Positions 43,178 to 55,247 of a DNA stretch of 64,000 nucleotides are shown here, in pieces. Source of the stretch: Oreohelix idahoensis (taxonomy: Eukaryota; Mollusca; Gastropoda; Stylommatophora; Oreohelicidae); contig JAMPIV010019857.1 in assembly GCA_024509875.1 (NCBI GenBank), forward strand, positions 62,001-126,000, read 5' to 3'. Each line of letters opens with the position of its first letter. The first letter of the stretch is position 1. The notes under the pieces are model-generated. The model had not been told where the DNA came from, made no database searches, and saw only the letters and a list, made by a program, of their open reading frames with translations. A program made the position numbers and the translations under genes.

Positions 43178-45755
43178 TGTAGTGGATTTGATGGTACTGT
43201 ATGGTTGTGATATTACCTAGTGTGATGCATGAGGTCAGCTGTGAAGGCTCCTGAGATAAATGTAGCTGTGAATTTACAGAAGGCCCTTCTTGCTACCACT
43301 TACGACCTCACACATATCTTTTTTTCTAATGAATGTGGCTACGTTAAAAATCTAGGGTACTGAAATGTAAGGTGTTGTATTAGTATATACAAACACACAC
43401 ACGTATATTTAATAAGTCTAATAATATTAATAAAATTTATAACACACTGAACTAACTCAAGCTGTTTAAAATTTTGATATTAAATTTTCTTTAAGTTTAT
43501 TTGTTCTGAATCAAGGTTTTATTTTGGTCAGAACATATGAAAGGTTTTGAAATTATGAATGAAATGCATGAATATATGGCATAATAAATGAAAGGTGTGT
43601 ACATATGAATTTTACAAGACTAGTTAATATTACTACTGTTTATATTTGTAATTTATCTGGGAGAACGATTAATGGATGTGCTGTTGGGGTGGCTTCATCA
43701 CTCCCAGTCTATGACTACCAAACATTGTCCATTTACTGATGGGAAAAATACTAGTTTATTTCCCAACATGGTATGTTCTAGTTGATGGGAATATAATTGG
43801 GTGTTAGTTATTAAATACGTTGGTGAATGTCCAGCAGGCCAGACGCTCACGTATCTTTGACTGAGTAGTTCTGGTGCTGGAATCTGGTGGCCCCACCTCT
43901 CCGTGCTTGGGGGCAATATAGGCTGCTCTGCCAAAATTTTAGACTGCACGGGTCCACACTTGTATTTTTTCAACATAGCATTTGACACCACTTTGGTGCC
44001 AAATAAAAAACTCACAGTTCTGAAATAAAAGTATTGGGTCATGTGTCAGAACTCTACCTCCTGAGCCACTTCTACACTTAACACTACACAACAACACCAC
44101 ATAGACGGGGTCAGATCTCTCTGACCATACAGCACATCTTACCAAATTGGTTTCACATAGTATAAGTTCCCCAAGACTACATATTCTGAAATATGTTCAT
44201 TAACTTCCTGCCATTGAATAGGATAGGTGATATGTTCCTCTGATCTCAACACTTGATCCGCCCTTCATAATCCTTGCTGGCGTTTATGTATTTTGTTTGT
44301 CTCTAGACCCTGAACTGGGGCTGGGGATCTAGAGCGAATCCTTACTTGTTGTAAGGGATAGATTATGATATCTCTTCTTCTTCTTCCGTCCTTAGCCAAA
44401 GACCGACCAAGCAGTCAGAGGCCATCACGCCTTGTGGCGTCTTAAGGGCAACAGCAGATTGATTTTCTCTGTTGTAGTTTCCCATCACGCCTAGCGGCGT
44501 CTTTAGGGCAACAACAAATAGATCCATCTGCCGTTGTATCCGTAATCGGTGTGACAAGCCAACGGGTGATCAGCCCATTGGGCAGATTATGATATGGCAG
44601 TATCAATTCACTCGAAACATTAAACAATATTAAAATATACAAAGAAATACTTTCAGTCTTACCAGAATTATGAATAGAGAACACAGTTATATGCTAGCAA
44701 AACTCAGCTGAGCTGCTGGCTCTAGTATGGCGTCCCTCTAAATATTGCAATTAGCTTCTGGGAATTACACCACTGAAGAATTACTGTGTCTACTACTGGA
44801 CAATTTATGATGAATGGCAAAGATGCGCGTCTGAGCGCCGATAATATGTTTATCTGTGGCCAATCACCGCCTTTTTTCCTTTTCAAATTTCAAACCTCCA
44901 ACCAAAAGTCAATTCAGTCATACCTCAGTCAAGTATGTATTATTGTCTGTTGGTCCGTCTGTCTCTACTTGCGTTTTTTACAAAAACACACTTGTTTATA
45001 CATGCATTTCCTACACGAATCTGCCTCTAGAGTTATTTTTAGCCACAACTTTCCACTAATTCCCCTTCTCCTTCATTCATCTAGATTTTAGCACTTGAGT
45101 CTCAAGGCCGCAATTTTTTTGAAAATTAGTGACATGTTTTTGTTTCAATGCAGTCGCTCGCTGATATGAACAACACAGTATTTTGTCAATATCTTCATTA
45201 TTATCTATCCGTCTGTATAAATGAAAGCATATTATTTCTCTGCTCAAGATGGGCCATCCGGCCAGCTAGGTTTTATATTCCTAACATTATTATTAAGAAA
45301 AAGTTACTTTTCAAGGTTAGTTTTTTTTTTTTTTTTTTGAAATATGTTCGAGCATCTTCTGTAATGCCTTTGCCGCTGAATTCAAATAAAGGACTAAGTA
45401 TCGCAAAAGCGTCCAAGAAATGACTGTTGCGTATAATAGCTAAGGTCCCTTTTGTCCATTTCTTTACCTTGTGTCAACTTGGGGACGTGAATTTTTTTCC
45501 TTTCCCCACCAATTGCGTCTTTTTAGCCTTGCTAGTTTCAAGCACGTGTTCAGTCATATTTTTCTTTTTGATCTCCGTTCTCATCCCGTCCCAAGGGTAA
45601 ACGTTTTGCCTTCACGTCTAGCAAGTTAGTTTCCATGGCGGGTGGTGACCCGCGGCATGGGCGATCATGTCTTCTAGTAGCTTACGCATTATTTTTATCC
45701 CTACATTTTATCTTTGGAGATATTTTAACGTTGTATCACGGTTAATTTTATCACA
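43178..45755 (-). mobile_element. Solo LTR B with SINE-1 insertion, 5-bp target duplication
   Basis: On its own strand it starts TGTGATAAAATTAACCG and ends ATCCACTACA, flanked by GGCTT at 43173-43177 and 45756-45760. It is 2578 bp, or 2354 bp without the SINE-1 copy and its duplicated 12 bp. It is collinear with LTR A. It sits inside LTR D on the same strand, so it inserted after D. Confidence 0.9.
44372..44583 (-). mobile_element. SINE-1 copy with 12-bp target duplication
   Basis: A 212-bp retroposon inside LTR B, flanked by AGATTATGATAT at 44360-44371 and 44584-44595. Minus orientation, GAA-repeat tail at its 3' end. LTR A lacks it at the homologous point, which gives an internal empty-site comparison. 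Confidence 0.9.
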
Positions 45756-45955
45756 GGCTTTGCGCAGTATTTTCAAATATAGTAGTAGAAATGAGTTTGC
45801 GGGGACTAAAACCCACTCTCGCTTGTCAATAGTAGCATTTTTTCGTCTGGAACCAAAATTACACTGAGATTTTGCTTCAAACATGTTATGGAAAAAGAAT
45901 TACGCTTCGTTTTGTTTCAAACATGTTCTATTTAATTTTACCCTACGTTACAGTC

Positions 45956-47085
45956 TATCAATACCCGATGCGTTTGCAGGCGGGGCGAAGACGATACATC
46001 ACAACTCCCCTAATTTTTATTTCTACATTATTCTAACTATACAAATACTACAAATGGGATCGGTGTATCAATGTATATCATCACACAGTCAGTACCGGCC
46101 CTCCCATGCATTAGGGATACCAGTAACTCTGTGTAGATCAGTTATTGTGCTCCTAGTCAATGTTGCAGGATTACACGTATTAATCTATCATCAGGCTTCT
46201 GACTGTCAGATTACAGATTCGAACCTTCTTGCTATAGAAATACACTGGACAATACTTGGTTGAGTAGTCTGCCCACAGTTACAGATTTCCATGTCCTTAG
46301 CGCATAGAATACTTTGGCTGTGAGTGTGTCATTTCAAATTTGCCTCCTTTATATATAGGCCAATAGCGGACCTCCTTCAGAGCATGAAGTCACTAGGTTT
46401 TTGTGGACAAAATTTATTGACTAGCCCGATACATTTTTGGGCATTTATGTTAGTGGTCTGTACATTGCTTCGCCGTTCTCGTTTTATGTACATGCCATCG
46501 TTTTCACCTATATCTCGTTTTATTCAGACAACTTGGAGCTTTCTTTCTATATATGACTTTCCACATTCTGTTCATCCTACGATTTGCTAGGTTTAGCAGA
46601 AGTGACAAAAGTCTTATCAACTCACGTCTTGACACAATAGAATTCAATTATCTTAGCAAATACGGCATGCCTTGCACTGTTACCTATGCATAATCAAACC
46701 TTGTTTCCTCCTGGAATCAAAGGTGAAAGAATTATCACTTTTCATCCTTCCTGTTCGATATAATTCGAACGATGCCACCTTTAACACAAAATAATGTTCA
46801 CTAAGCGTCCATATTTCCTAGGTATCTTACGTTTTCGGCTTGTGCCTTGCTCTCGCGGCATTTCATTCGTCAATACAATTTCACTGCGAGTATCGATCCC
46901 AAAGGTAATGGTACCAATTTTGCTACAACGGTGTCAGTACTAAAAGAATTGATCTTCACAGGTCAAATCACCGAGACAGGTATGTTCCACGGGCAAACTA
47001 CAGTAAAAAAATTATTATATACGATCCTAATCATAGAGAATTTGGAGCCGTTTCGTTGCAGTCTGCCTGACTATCTGTCTATCTG

Positions 47086-47087
<2 letters not shown>
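45956..47087. other. No gene recognised
   Basis: No supported coding frame; open stretches lack motifs and none is shared with another region. Confidence 0.4.
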
Positions 47088-47170
<83 letters not shown>

Positions 47171-47177
47171 AATATAG

Positions 47178-47245
<68 letters not shown>
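47088..47245. repeat. (AT)n microsatellite, compound
   Basis: About 155 bp of AT with TTTAAATATAG interruptions near 47166, followed by T15. Confidence 0.95.
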
Positions 47246-47258
<13 letters not shown>

Positions 47259-47559
47259 AAACATTTACAGGTAGTATCATTTTCGTTCTTTTTAAAAAAA
47301 ATATTGTAGTTATTTCTGGTTTCTTTCATTTCTGTTTTTGGTTGTTTGTTCCTGACAACGGCCTTGCGTTCGAATATATACACAATATGCATATACTACT
47401 TCGTGAGAAACTCCCTGAAAAGTATAGGTCTTCAACGATTTCACGTCACACCTTCCTGTTCAGTATCATCGTTTCAAGTTCTTTTCCGTGTCTCCTATAA
47501 CCTTTCATTCTGTCTCCAATTCTCATCTATATGTGTTTTTATACCTCCATCTATTTTCG

Positions 47560-47690
47560 TACCAGGAGCATTTTACAAAAACGGAATTCCTTCTAATGCT
47601 ATCAGGTGGTTTCCTCAATGTTTATCAAATCCACTGCCAGCTATTTTTCCTCACCTCTTGTTCCACTCGCATTTTTCTGGTTCTCTCCTT
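47560..47690 (-). pseudogene. LINE C-terminal tail scrap
   Basis: The minus strand gives RVEQEVRKNSWQWI and TLRKPPDSIRRNSVF, the same tail as at 19500-19850. Only about 40 codons survive, next to a tandem array. Confidence 0.5.
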
Positions 47691-47691
47691 C

Positions 47692-48024
47692 AGGTTTCAT
47701 ATTGGGGATCTAACAATATCACTTCTTCAGGTTTCACATTGGTGATCTAACAATATCACTCCTTCAGGTTTCACAATGGTGATCTAACAATATCATTCCT
47801 TCAGGTTTCACATTGGTGATCTAACAATATCACTCCTTCATGTTTCACATTGGTGATCTAACAATATCACTCCTTCAGGTTTCACATTGGTGATCTGACA
47901 ATATCACTCCTTCAGGTTTCACATTGGTGATCTGACAATATCACTCCTTCAGGTTTCACATTGGTGATCTGACAATATCACTCCTTCAGGTTTCACATTG
48001 GTGATCTGACAATATCATTTCAGT
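47692..48024. repeat. 37-bp tandem repeat, 9 copies
   Basis: Units start AGGTTTCACATTGGTGATCT and end ATCACTCCTTC, with a period of exactly 37 bp (for example 47692, 47729, 47766). The last copies share a TCTGACAAT variant, suggesting recent expansion at the right end. Confidence 0.9.
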
Positions 48025-48645
48025 TCTTTAATTATACACAAGCACAGATTTTTTAAGGTATATAACTTTCGCGGGGGATGGGGGCGCTTCATGTTTCAAG
48101 GCCACACAGAAGTTCTGACAATATTACATCTTAATAGAGACTGAACAAAACTGTTATCACTTATACCTTTATACGTTTCTGGTTATTTTTTTTCAGGTTC
48201 CACATTGTTGATTTGACAATACCATTTCAGTTCTTTAGTTATGCACAAGCACCCATTTTTAAGGTATATAACTTTCGTTTGTGGAAAAAAAAAAGGAAGG
48301 GGGTGTTTTCATGTTTCGGGGGGGGGGGGGTCTTCATGTTTCAGGGTCATACAAAAGTTCTGACAATAGTATATCTTAATAGAGGCTGCACAAAACTTTT
48401 ATGACTTATGCCATTATATGTTTCTGTTTATTTTTTTCAGGTCCCACATTAGTGATCTGGCAATATTATTTAAATTCTTCAATTATGCATAAGTGCCCAT
48501 TTTTGAAAGTCTATAACTTTCTAAGGTTCGGGTTTTTTGTTTTTTGTTTCTTCATGTTTAAAGGCCATGCACAAATTTTGACAATATTACATTTTATTAA
48601 TAGAGGCTGCACAGAAATGTTACCACTAATGCCATTACGCGTAGG
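47988..48645. repeat. Larger tandem repeat of about 205-245 bp, 3 copies
   Basis: Each unit opens with one 37-bp-type motif (CAGGTTCCACATTGTTGATT or similar), then CAGTTCTTTA, CACAAGCACC, GGTATATAACTTTC, CATGTTT, a G-rich stretch in the second unit, CTGACAATATTACATCTTAA and AGAGGCTGCACA. Starts are near 47988, 48196 and 48438. The LTR retrotransposon begins where the third unit ends. Confidence 0.8.
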
Positions 48646-51063
48646 TGTGGTGAAGTGGGATGTTATAAATATTTATAGGGGACTTAGTGTACTGACTGAG
48701 ATCAGCTGTGAAGGTATCTATATCTAATAAGAGTAGTGTATTATAGATAACCTTACTTGCTGCCACATATGTATACCTCAGTCAGAATTATTCTGGAATA
48801 GTGTGATGACTACGTTATATGTCTAGGGTATGTGTATGATGAAGTGTAAGTCATAACAACAACAGACAGATAAACAATTTAATTTATTCCACCACACTTG
48901 ACAACACTGTGACACTCACATACATAAAACACTCTACGAGGATATCTTAAAGGAGTCACTGATAACTTTTCAAATAACAATATATATTCAGTGCTGTCAT
49001 GAATGTATATGTGTCCTGATTCAAATACAAAGGGAACCAGGAATCACAATCAATTTTAATTACAAGTTATATGTACAGAATTTATTAATATGAATCTTGT
49101 AGTGACATATATTATTAATAGTATCCTATGTGTGTCAGTTGTGTAGTAGTAATATGAGGTAATACTGGTTTTGTTTTGTTCAAGCTCTGTTGGTATTTGT
49201 CATCATGACTTCAATAGTTTGTTTCTATTGGAACTAGTATTGGAGATGTTCTCAGTTCCTGGTATGAAAACAATTAAATTCCCCTCTTAATTTTATTTTA
49301 CAATGTCATTTTAAGATGGGGGTACATAATGTTGAGCTCCATGGCCACACTCTCTTATCTTTCGTGATGACTGCAGTAAAAGACTCCTCTGCTCGATTAC
49401 TTTAATGAGTTCTGGAGCCACCCCACTGGTTGCTATATGGACCAAGGAGTATGCTGTCCACCTCTGGCTTCAGCAAAGCTCTGACCAGGTGCTGCTCAAT
49501 AACTTTAAGACCACGGTCCCTGAAACAAGAAGGTTGTACCTTCTACGTCAGAACTAATTTATACTCTATTTCTACACTGAGCACAATACATCACAAACAT
49601 TGAGTTCAGAGCGTTAGGCCAACTGTCAGCTTCATCTGAAATACTTTATACCAGTATTTCCCTCCCTAATGGTTACTACGCCTCTGCAATTCCAGCATTA
49701 TTTCTTTCTAGTCAATAATCTAGGTGTCAGTGTACTGTTTGGCCATTCCATGCAGTTTTACTTTCCTCCGACACCTTCTGTTCAGGCTGGAGCACTATAG
49801 GCTTTACATCATGTTCGCTACTGAACTACACATATATACAGACATAAATTATCAATTTACATTCAATTTTCATTAAAAGATATTGAATATTTCAAGCTTA
49901 CCACAATTCATGGAAATAATAAACAGTTTCGTTGACTGGCAATGAATATAGCACAACTCCGATCTGCCGATGTCCCAGGCTTTATTTTATAAAAAATATA
50001 CACTGGTGCTCAACGCACTGCTTCTTAGTAGGTTTATTACAAGATGTGGCAAGGAACAGACGCTCTGAATTGAGTATATTCGCAGCTCTACCCAATCAAA
50101 CCATGTCTACACATCTTTTCAAAAAAATACCCCTTTTCACGTTTCCCCTGACAACACAAGATAGTATTTATAGCCCGACCAATCGTGTTTAGTCTTACAT
50201 TTGTTGCGCTCCAATCAAATAGGAGTTAACATGGTAGGCTATTTCCGTAACGTAATGTTTTTTCAAACACGTTATAAAAAAATTTTATGAGCAGAAATGA
50301 TTTCATGCTGTCAGGCACCCCCACTATTTTATTTTGGCCATAACTTGGTAATTCCTAGACTATTTGCGTAACGTTTTACATATTCTTTGTCAGCAAACCC
50401 TAAGGAACCCAAATATACGAATTTAATGGAGCCCATATGCATTTTTTTCTAGGATAGTCGTGCTGTTACTACCTTCTCACTTCCAAACTTGAGGGTGTCT
50501 GGGTACTGTCATGTTTTCAAACGTAAACCGGTATAATGTCATAATTCCCAATAAGCGTTTTTCAGGATTTTAAAAACCTAACTCTGGTATGGGTAGGGTT
50601 TTTATCACTGACGATTTGAAAAAAAGCCAGTGCTTGTGGCCTTACACGCGTGATGGCAGCAATTGTGTATCGAGCGACGCGTGTTTAGTGTTGCATGTGT
50701 CCTTGCTTTCTGCCTCTCCCTTCTCTCTATCCTTTAGTCCATCTGTCTTTTAGTTACGCCGTGTATAAAATGGAATGAATGAAATATTAAATTTAGGTCA
50801 TTGATCAGCTTGCGTATCTCAAGGTTTTTCCAAGAAATACAGTACACGTTTCATTGAAGAAAGCGGGTAATAATACAGTAGGCTTTTACTATCAACGTGA
50901 AAGCGTTACAATTTGCAGACGAAGGAGAACACAGGGGGATTTTGCGTACAGACATTGTGACAGCACTGTTCTTTACCATTCTTCTTTCCTTTTATTAAAT
51001 TTATTTGTTAGGCTTTGCATTTACGTTTTAATTTATATATGGGGATTAGAATAATTCACGACA
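48646..51063 (-). repeat. 3' LTR (2418 bp)
   Basis: Plus-strand ends TGTGGTGAAG and TTCACGACA. It matches 55248-57667 almost perfectly. Both LTRs contain the family promoter/donor module (49896-49998 here). Confidence 0.95.
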
Positions 51064-51074
51064 TCTCCCCTCTT
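51064..51074 (-). promoter_or_regulatory. Polypurine tract
   Basis: AAGAGGGGAGA on the element strand directly abuts the 3' LTR, the position where plus-strand DNA synthesis is primed. Confidence 0.9.
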
Positions 51075-51130
51075 AAAACAGACATTATATGTCAGTCCTT
51101 TATTCTATATACACATAGAGAAATTTATTA

Positions 51131-53029
51131 TTATTTCTGGGGTTTACGGTGATTCTCATCATTCGGATGGCGGCTTAAAAAATCCGCTCCCAAATTTGTT
51201 TTTCCAGATATATACTCAATGCTAAAATTATATGGAGCCAAAAGTAAGGACCATCGGAGTAACCTAGAGTTCTCATGCCTAGCCTGGGCTAGAAACGATA
51301 AAGGTTTGTGATCCGTTTGCAACTTAAATGCCTTCCCATACAGATAAATATTGAATTTCTTTATTGCCCATATTACTGCAAGACATTCTTTTTCGCTAGT
51401 TGAGTAGTTGATTTCAGCTTTATTCAACTTTCTGTTAGCATATGCCACTGGGCTTAATTCCCCATCCAATGCATCTGATTTCTGTAGTAGAGTTGCACCT
51501 AACCCAATATTACTGGCATCCGTCCTTACTATGAATTCTTGACTTAAGTCAGGTAATTTCAAAATAGGTTTACTTGTGAGCTTTTCCTTCAATTCTTGGT
51601 AAGCCATTTCACATTGTGGTGTCCATGTAATGCGATCTGGATGTCCTTTACGTGTCAAATCAGTTAACGGTGCACATATGGAATTAAAGTTTTTGATATA
51701 CTTCTGGTAGAAACCACATAATGAGACAAAGGATCTCACGTCCTTCTTGGTTTGTGGTCTCGGGGCTTTCTTTAGTTTCTCTAAATTCTTTGGGTCAGGG
51801 GTCATGTTTCCCTGATAAACTGTGTGTCCCAAAAATTCCAATTCTTTACATCCAACGCAACATTTGGTTGGTCGGGCTGTTAAATTTGCTTCCCTAAGTC
51901 GATTAAACAGCATATTCAGAGAGTCAATGTGTTCCTCAAATGTTTCTGTTGCTATAAGGATATCATCCATGAAATTTGTTATATATGGATTATTCAGAGG
52001 GTCCAATAATTTTCTCATCATTCTAGAGAAGACACTAGGCGCATTCTTCAATCCAAATGGCAATCTATTAAACTCATAGTGTCCTTCTGAGGTACTAAAA
52101 GCTAGGTATGGTCTAACCTCAGGCTTTACTGGAATCTGATAGTATCCTTTACTCAGATCCACTTTTGAGAAATATTTAGCTTTATTTAATCTGGCAAACA
52201 GCTGATTTGTATCCGGCAATGGATCCACCTGTCCTTCTGTAATAGCATTCAGTCTCCTGTAATCTATACAGAGTCTATGTTCTCCAGAGGGCTTCCTTAA
52301 GAGTACAACACCGGAACTATACGAAGATTCACTGTGTGAAATAATTCCTTCCTTCAACAGATAGTCTATCTCTTCCTTCAAAGCTTTCTCCTTAGCAAAC
52401 GGAATCGAATATGGTTTCATACAGACAGGTGTGGGGTCTATCAGTTTCATATCATATTCCAATAGGTTTGTATGCCCTGGTCGGTCTGTTAACACCTCTG
52501 CATGATTATTTAGAACCTGTTGCACTCTCTCTTTCTGAGTTTTCGTTAAATGTGTACTGATTTTCACCTGTGCTGCTGTCTCACAGGGGTGTAATGGATA
52601 TTCAAATGATGAAAGTGGTTCCTTTTTCATCTCCATGGCGATGGACAAGGTCAACAAGTGTGTCTCTTCCTGATGTTCTCTTTCCAAATATTTCTTCAGG
52701 AGATTCACATGATAGATTTTTTCTTTCCCCTTCTTATCTATCTTATAATTTGTTCTAGACACCTTCTCTAAAACTGTATATGGACCTTGCCATCCAATCT
52801 GTAACTTATTCTGACTCCCGGGGAGAAGAAGCAGTACCTTCTCTCCCACAGCCAAATCTCTGTCTTTCGCCTTCCTGTTATAATAGGCAGCATGTTTCTT
52901 CCTGGCTTGTTTCAAATTTTCATTGGCAAGTTTCCAGCCAGTTTTTAAACGAGTGGTCAGCTCATTCACATATTGGTATGAAGATGTAATGTTTTCCTCT
53001 GCCTTTTCATCAGTCCACGTTCTTAACAA
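51131..53029 (-). pseudogene. Pol C-terminal part: integrase C-terminus, RT and RNase H
   Basis: A 632-codon open stretch, listed from 53029, though the frame is open from a TAG at 53060-53062 and 53029 is not an ATG. Residues about 1-115 are the end of an integrase: a HAAYYNRKAKDR helix, then the GPY/F module (GWQGPYTVL) and YHVNLLKKY. RT follows from about 170: CIDYRRLN, FSKVDLSKGYYQIP (motif A), RLPFGLKNAPSVF, and the catalytic FMDDIL near 355. RNase H from about 495 has RTDAS, SEKECLAV and LQTDHKPL with the D-E-D residues, ending ADFLSRHP. Catalytic residues look intact. Function: copying element RNA to DNA in cytoplasmic particles. Called a pseudogene because the upstream Pol is broken. 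Confidence 0.9.
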
Positions 53030-53031
53030 AG

Positions 53032-53691
53032 CTACATATGGACCTTTAATTTTGTGGACCTATTTGTCCATGCACCGGTATGGTCTCTTCCACTCGAAGC
53101 TCTATAGTGATGATTTTTCTTCCCAGAATTATCATGCATAAAACGACCGCTACCAATTTTTCTTTTGGGGCTTTCTCCCCACTTAAAATTCTTGATGAGA
53201 GATTTCCTCTCTACATCCTCTTCCTCCAGTTTGTTTAAGTCCGATTGAGGGATTTTCGGCTTATCCTGGGGTAAGACATCTCTTTGCACTCTCCACATAG
53301 TGGCCATTGTAAAACAGTTAAGTGAAGCTTGTCCGTGAAAAGGGGCTTCCCATTCCATTTGGTCCACTTTATCAAATCTATTTTTCTTTTTATTATCAGG
53401 CCTAATTTTGCCCCGTGGCGTGTCCAGGTCCTGATCAATGTTCCCACTTGTGGGTGTTCCCTCATGTGCTATGCTACACCTTTCTACAAAATTCTCAATG
53501 TCCCATCTTGCTTTGGGCCAATAATAATTGTGAGCCACCTTTTGAATGATGGTACCTATCTTCTCATGGTCCCCATCTGGTTTCACATGTAGGCTCCTTA
53601 TTAAGTCTGCCCTATATCTTTTAGGAAGTACCAGCTGTCCCTGACCTTTGGATCTAGCTCCAGTCTTCCTATACATCAACTTGTTTTTCAT
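53032..53691 (-). pseudogene. Pol middle part: integrase zinc-finger remnant, catalytic core absent
   Basis: In a different frame from Gag and from the RT part. The start (NKLMYRKTG, then YRADLIRSLH, GDHEKIGTII and NYYWPKARWDIENFVERC) is the integrase HHCC region; the last position of the usual CxxC is A, so the finger is damaged. The following 130 or so residues are lysine-rich and show no D,D-35-E integrase core. Near the end the frame again disagrees with the neighbouring integrase C-terminus. The region looks internally rearranged or deleted. Confidence 0.75.
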
Positions 53692-54283
53692 GTAAAAAAT
53701 CTCCCTTGCCTGGAGTTGTACGACAAGTTGACAATTTCCTGAAACAAGGCTTGAGTGTTTTATCCCCAGCCTGTGCCTTCCTCATCTCTTCTGGAGTGGT
53801 ATCTAACATAATATCCTCCTCCTGTCTTGAGGTCGACCTGACCTGAAGGGTGGCCATATACACAGGTTTCCTTCTGCAACGGTCAGTGTCATGATTGTCC
53901 ATCTGACAATTTTTACACCACCTTTTTCCTTGGTTGAAAGATTTTCTTTCATCATATTTCCTTTCATCGAATTGTGGGGTTTTATTTTTATTTTCATACC
54001 GTGGCCTATCAAACTGGTGCTTACCTTTGTTTTGATCCCTAGGATCAAATTTATTAAAGTTCTGTGGTGCCCTAAAGTTATCCACTTGTTTCTTTTTATT
54101 ACCTGTTACCTCTGCTTGAGCTGCTTGATACCTTTCAGCAACATTTAGCAACTCACCCAGCCTCTCTGCACCTTGTTCCATGAGAAACTTTCTCAGGTCT
54201 GGAGCCATGGACTCTCTTAATTGCTCTATAAGGACCATTTCCTTAAGATCTTGGGTTTTCCCCAGAGAAGTCCATTTCTCCAA
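53669..54283 (-). pseudogene. Gag C-terminal part with CCHC zinc knuckle
   Basis: Same frame as the next entry, from which it is separated only by a TGA at 54296-54298. It shows capsid C-terminal sequence (ESMAPDLRKFLMEQGAERLG), a basic Asn/Lys/Arg-rich nucleocapsid and one knuckle, CKNCQMDNHDTDRC (CX2CX4HX4C). Right after the knuckle comes TPEEMRKAQAGDKTLK, a block that in related elements lies beyond the protease, so the protease appears deleted. It overlaps the next Pol fragment by 23 bases in another frame. Confidence 0.85.
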
Positions 54284-54295
54284 GTATGTCTCTAT

Positions 54296-55042
54296 TCATG
54301 CAGAGAACTGGTGATAGGTTTCACCTGACAGTAGTTTAGCATTCCTAAATTTTTTCCTATAAAATTCTGCATTCTTTTCATATCTTAACAAAAGAGCCTG
54401 CTTTAGCATGTCATAATTTTCCTGATCACTTCTGCTCATTTTTGCAAAAACTTCATAAGCTGCCCCACGAAGTCCCTGAGATAACTTTAAGCTCCACCTT
54501 TCTCTCTCTAACCCATATGTGGTAGCTAATAGTTCATACCTATTTAGATAGCTCTCTATATCATCGTCTTTCTCAACAAAATGATCTAAATGAAAATTCA
54601 TAGCTGAGGTTGAGGCTCCCTGGCTAGCAGTGGCATCAGAGGCAAAGGGACTGGCACCATTTTCAGGAGCATGGCCTTGAAACTCAAACTCCCTTAGTCG
54701 TAACTCATGTTCCCTTTGTAATCTCTTCTCCTCCTTTTCTGCTTCCCTCTCTGCAGCTAATTTCTTCTCTTCTCTTTCTGCAGCCAATCTTTTGTCTTCT
54801 CTTTCTGCCTCCAATTTCTTAGCCTCTTTGTCAGCCTCAATCTGCAACCTCTTAGCCTCAATCTGCAACCTCTTAGTCTCAGCCTCTAATTTTCTTTCGG
54901 CCTCTTTTTCTAATCTTCTTTCTTCCCGTTCAATATATTTGTCACATTCAGCAGTGACATAAGAAATCATAATTTGCCCGTCCATTCCTAACTCTTTCGC
55001 AGTCTGTACAGCAGCAGATCGAAATTTTGCCAGGTCGGCCAT
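54296..55042 (-). pseudogene. Gag N-terminal part (matrix/capsid-like)
   Basis: Starts at an ATG about 170 bases after the primer-binding site. After MADLAKFRSAAVQTAKELG, residues about 45-125 form a long charged coiled coil rich in E, K, R with EAERE/LAAEREE repeats. From about 150 the capsid-like part reads LDHFVEKDDDIESYLNRYE and LRYEKNAEFYRKKFRNAKL, typical of Ty3/gypsy Gag. It ends at a TGA in an otherwise continuous frame. Gag would package the RNA; whether the stop is read through or simply inactivating is unknown. Confidence 0.88.
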
Positions 55043-55214
55043 TGTCTAACAGATAAATGTCTAAAATATGTAACTAAACAATTTTATCTATGACTAATTA
55101 ACTCAGGACAACACAGGCACTGTGAGCTCAACCTTATTTATTTTCACCCAAGGATACCTTTTAATTCTTATTATTCCCTGAAGTGAATTACCCCCAATAT
55201 TTGTAATAGGGAAA

Positions 55215-55242
55215 GATTCAAAATCCCGAGGGCGAGCCCCCA
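55215..55242 (-). promoter_or_regulatory. tRNA primer-binding site
   Basis: On the element strand, five bases inside the 5' LTR, TGGGGGCTCGCCCTCGGGAT is followed by TTTGAATC. The TGG start pairs with the tRNA CCA end. The sequence closely resembles the tRNA-Pro-type site used by many retroelements, with a few differences, and continues into the T-arm. Confidence 0.75.
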
Positions 55243-55247
55243 ATATA

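Noticed and set aside
47692..48024. Possible CRISPR-like array
   Set aside because: Units are contiguous 37-bp tandem repeats with no unique spacers, in a eukaryotic setting.
49932..50192. Pair of near-identical 86-codon frames at 49932 and 56534
   Set aside because: They are the two LTRs of one retrotransposon, not a duplicated gene.
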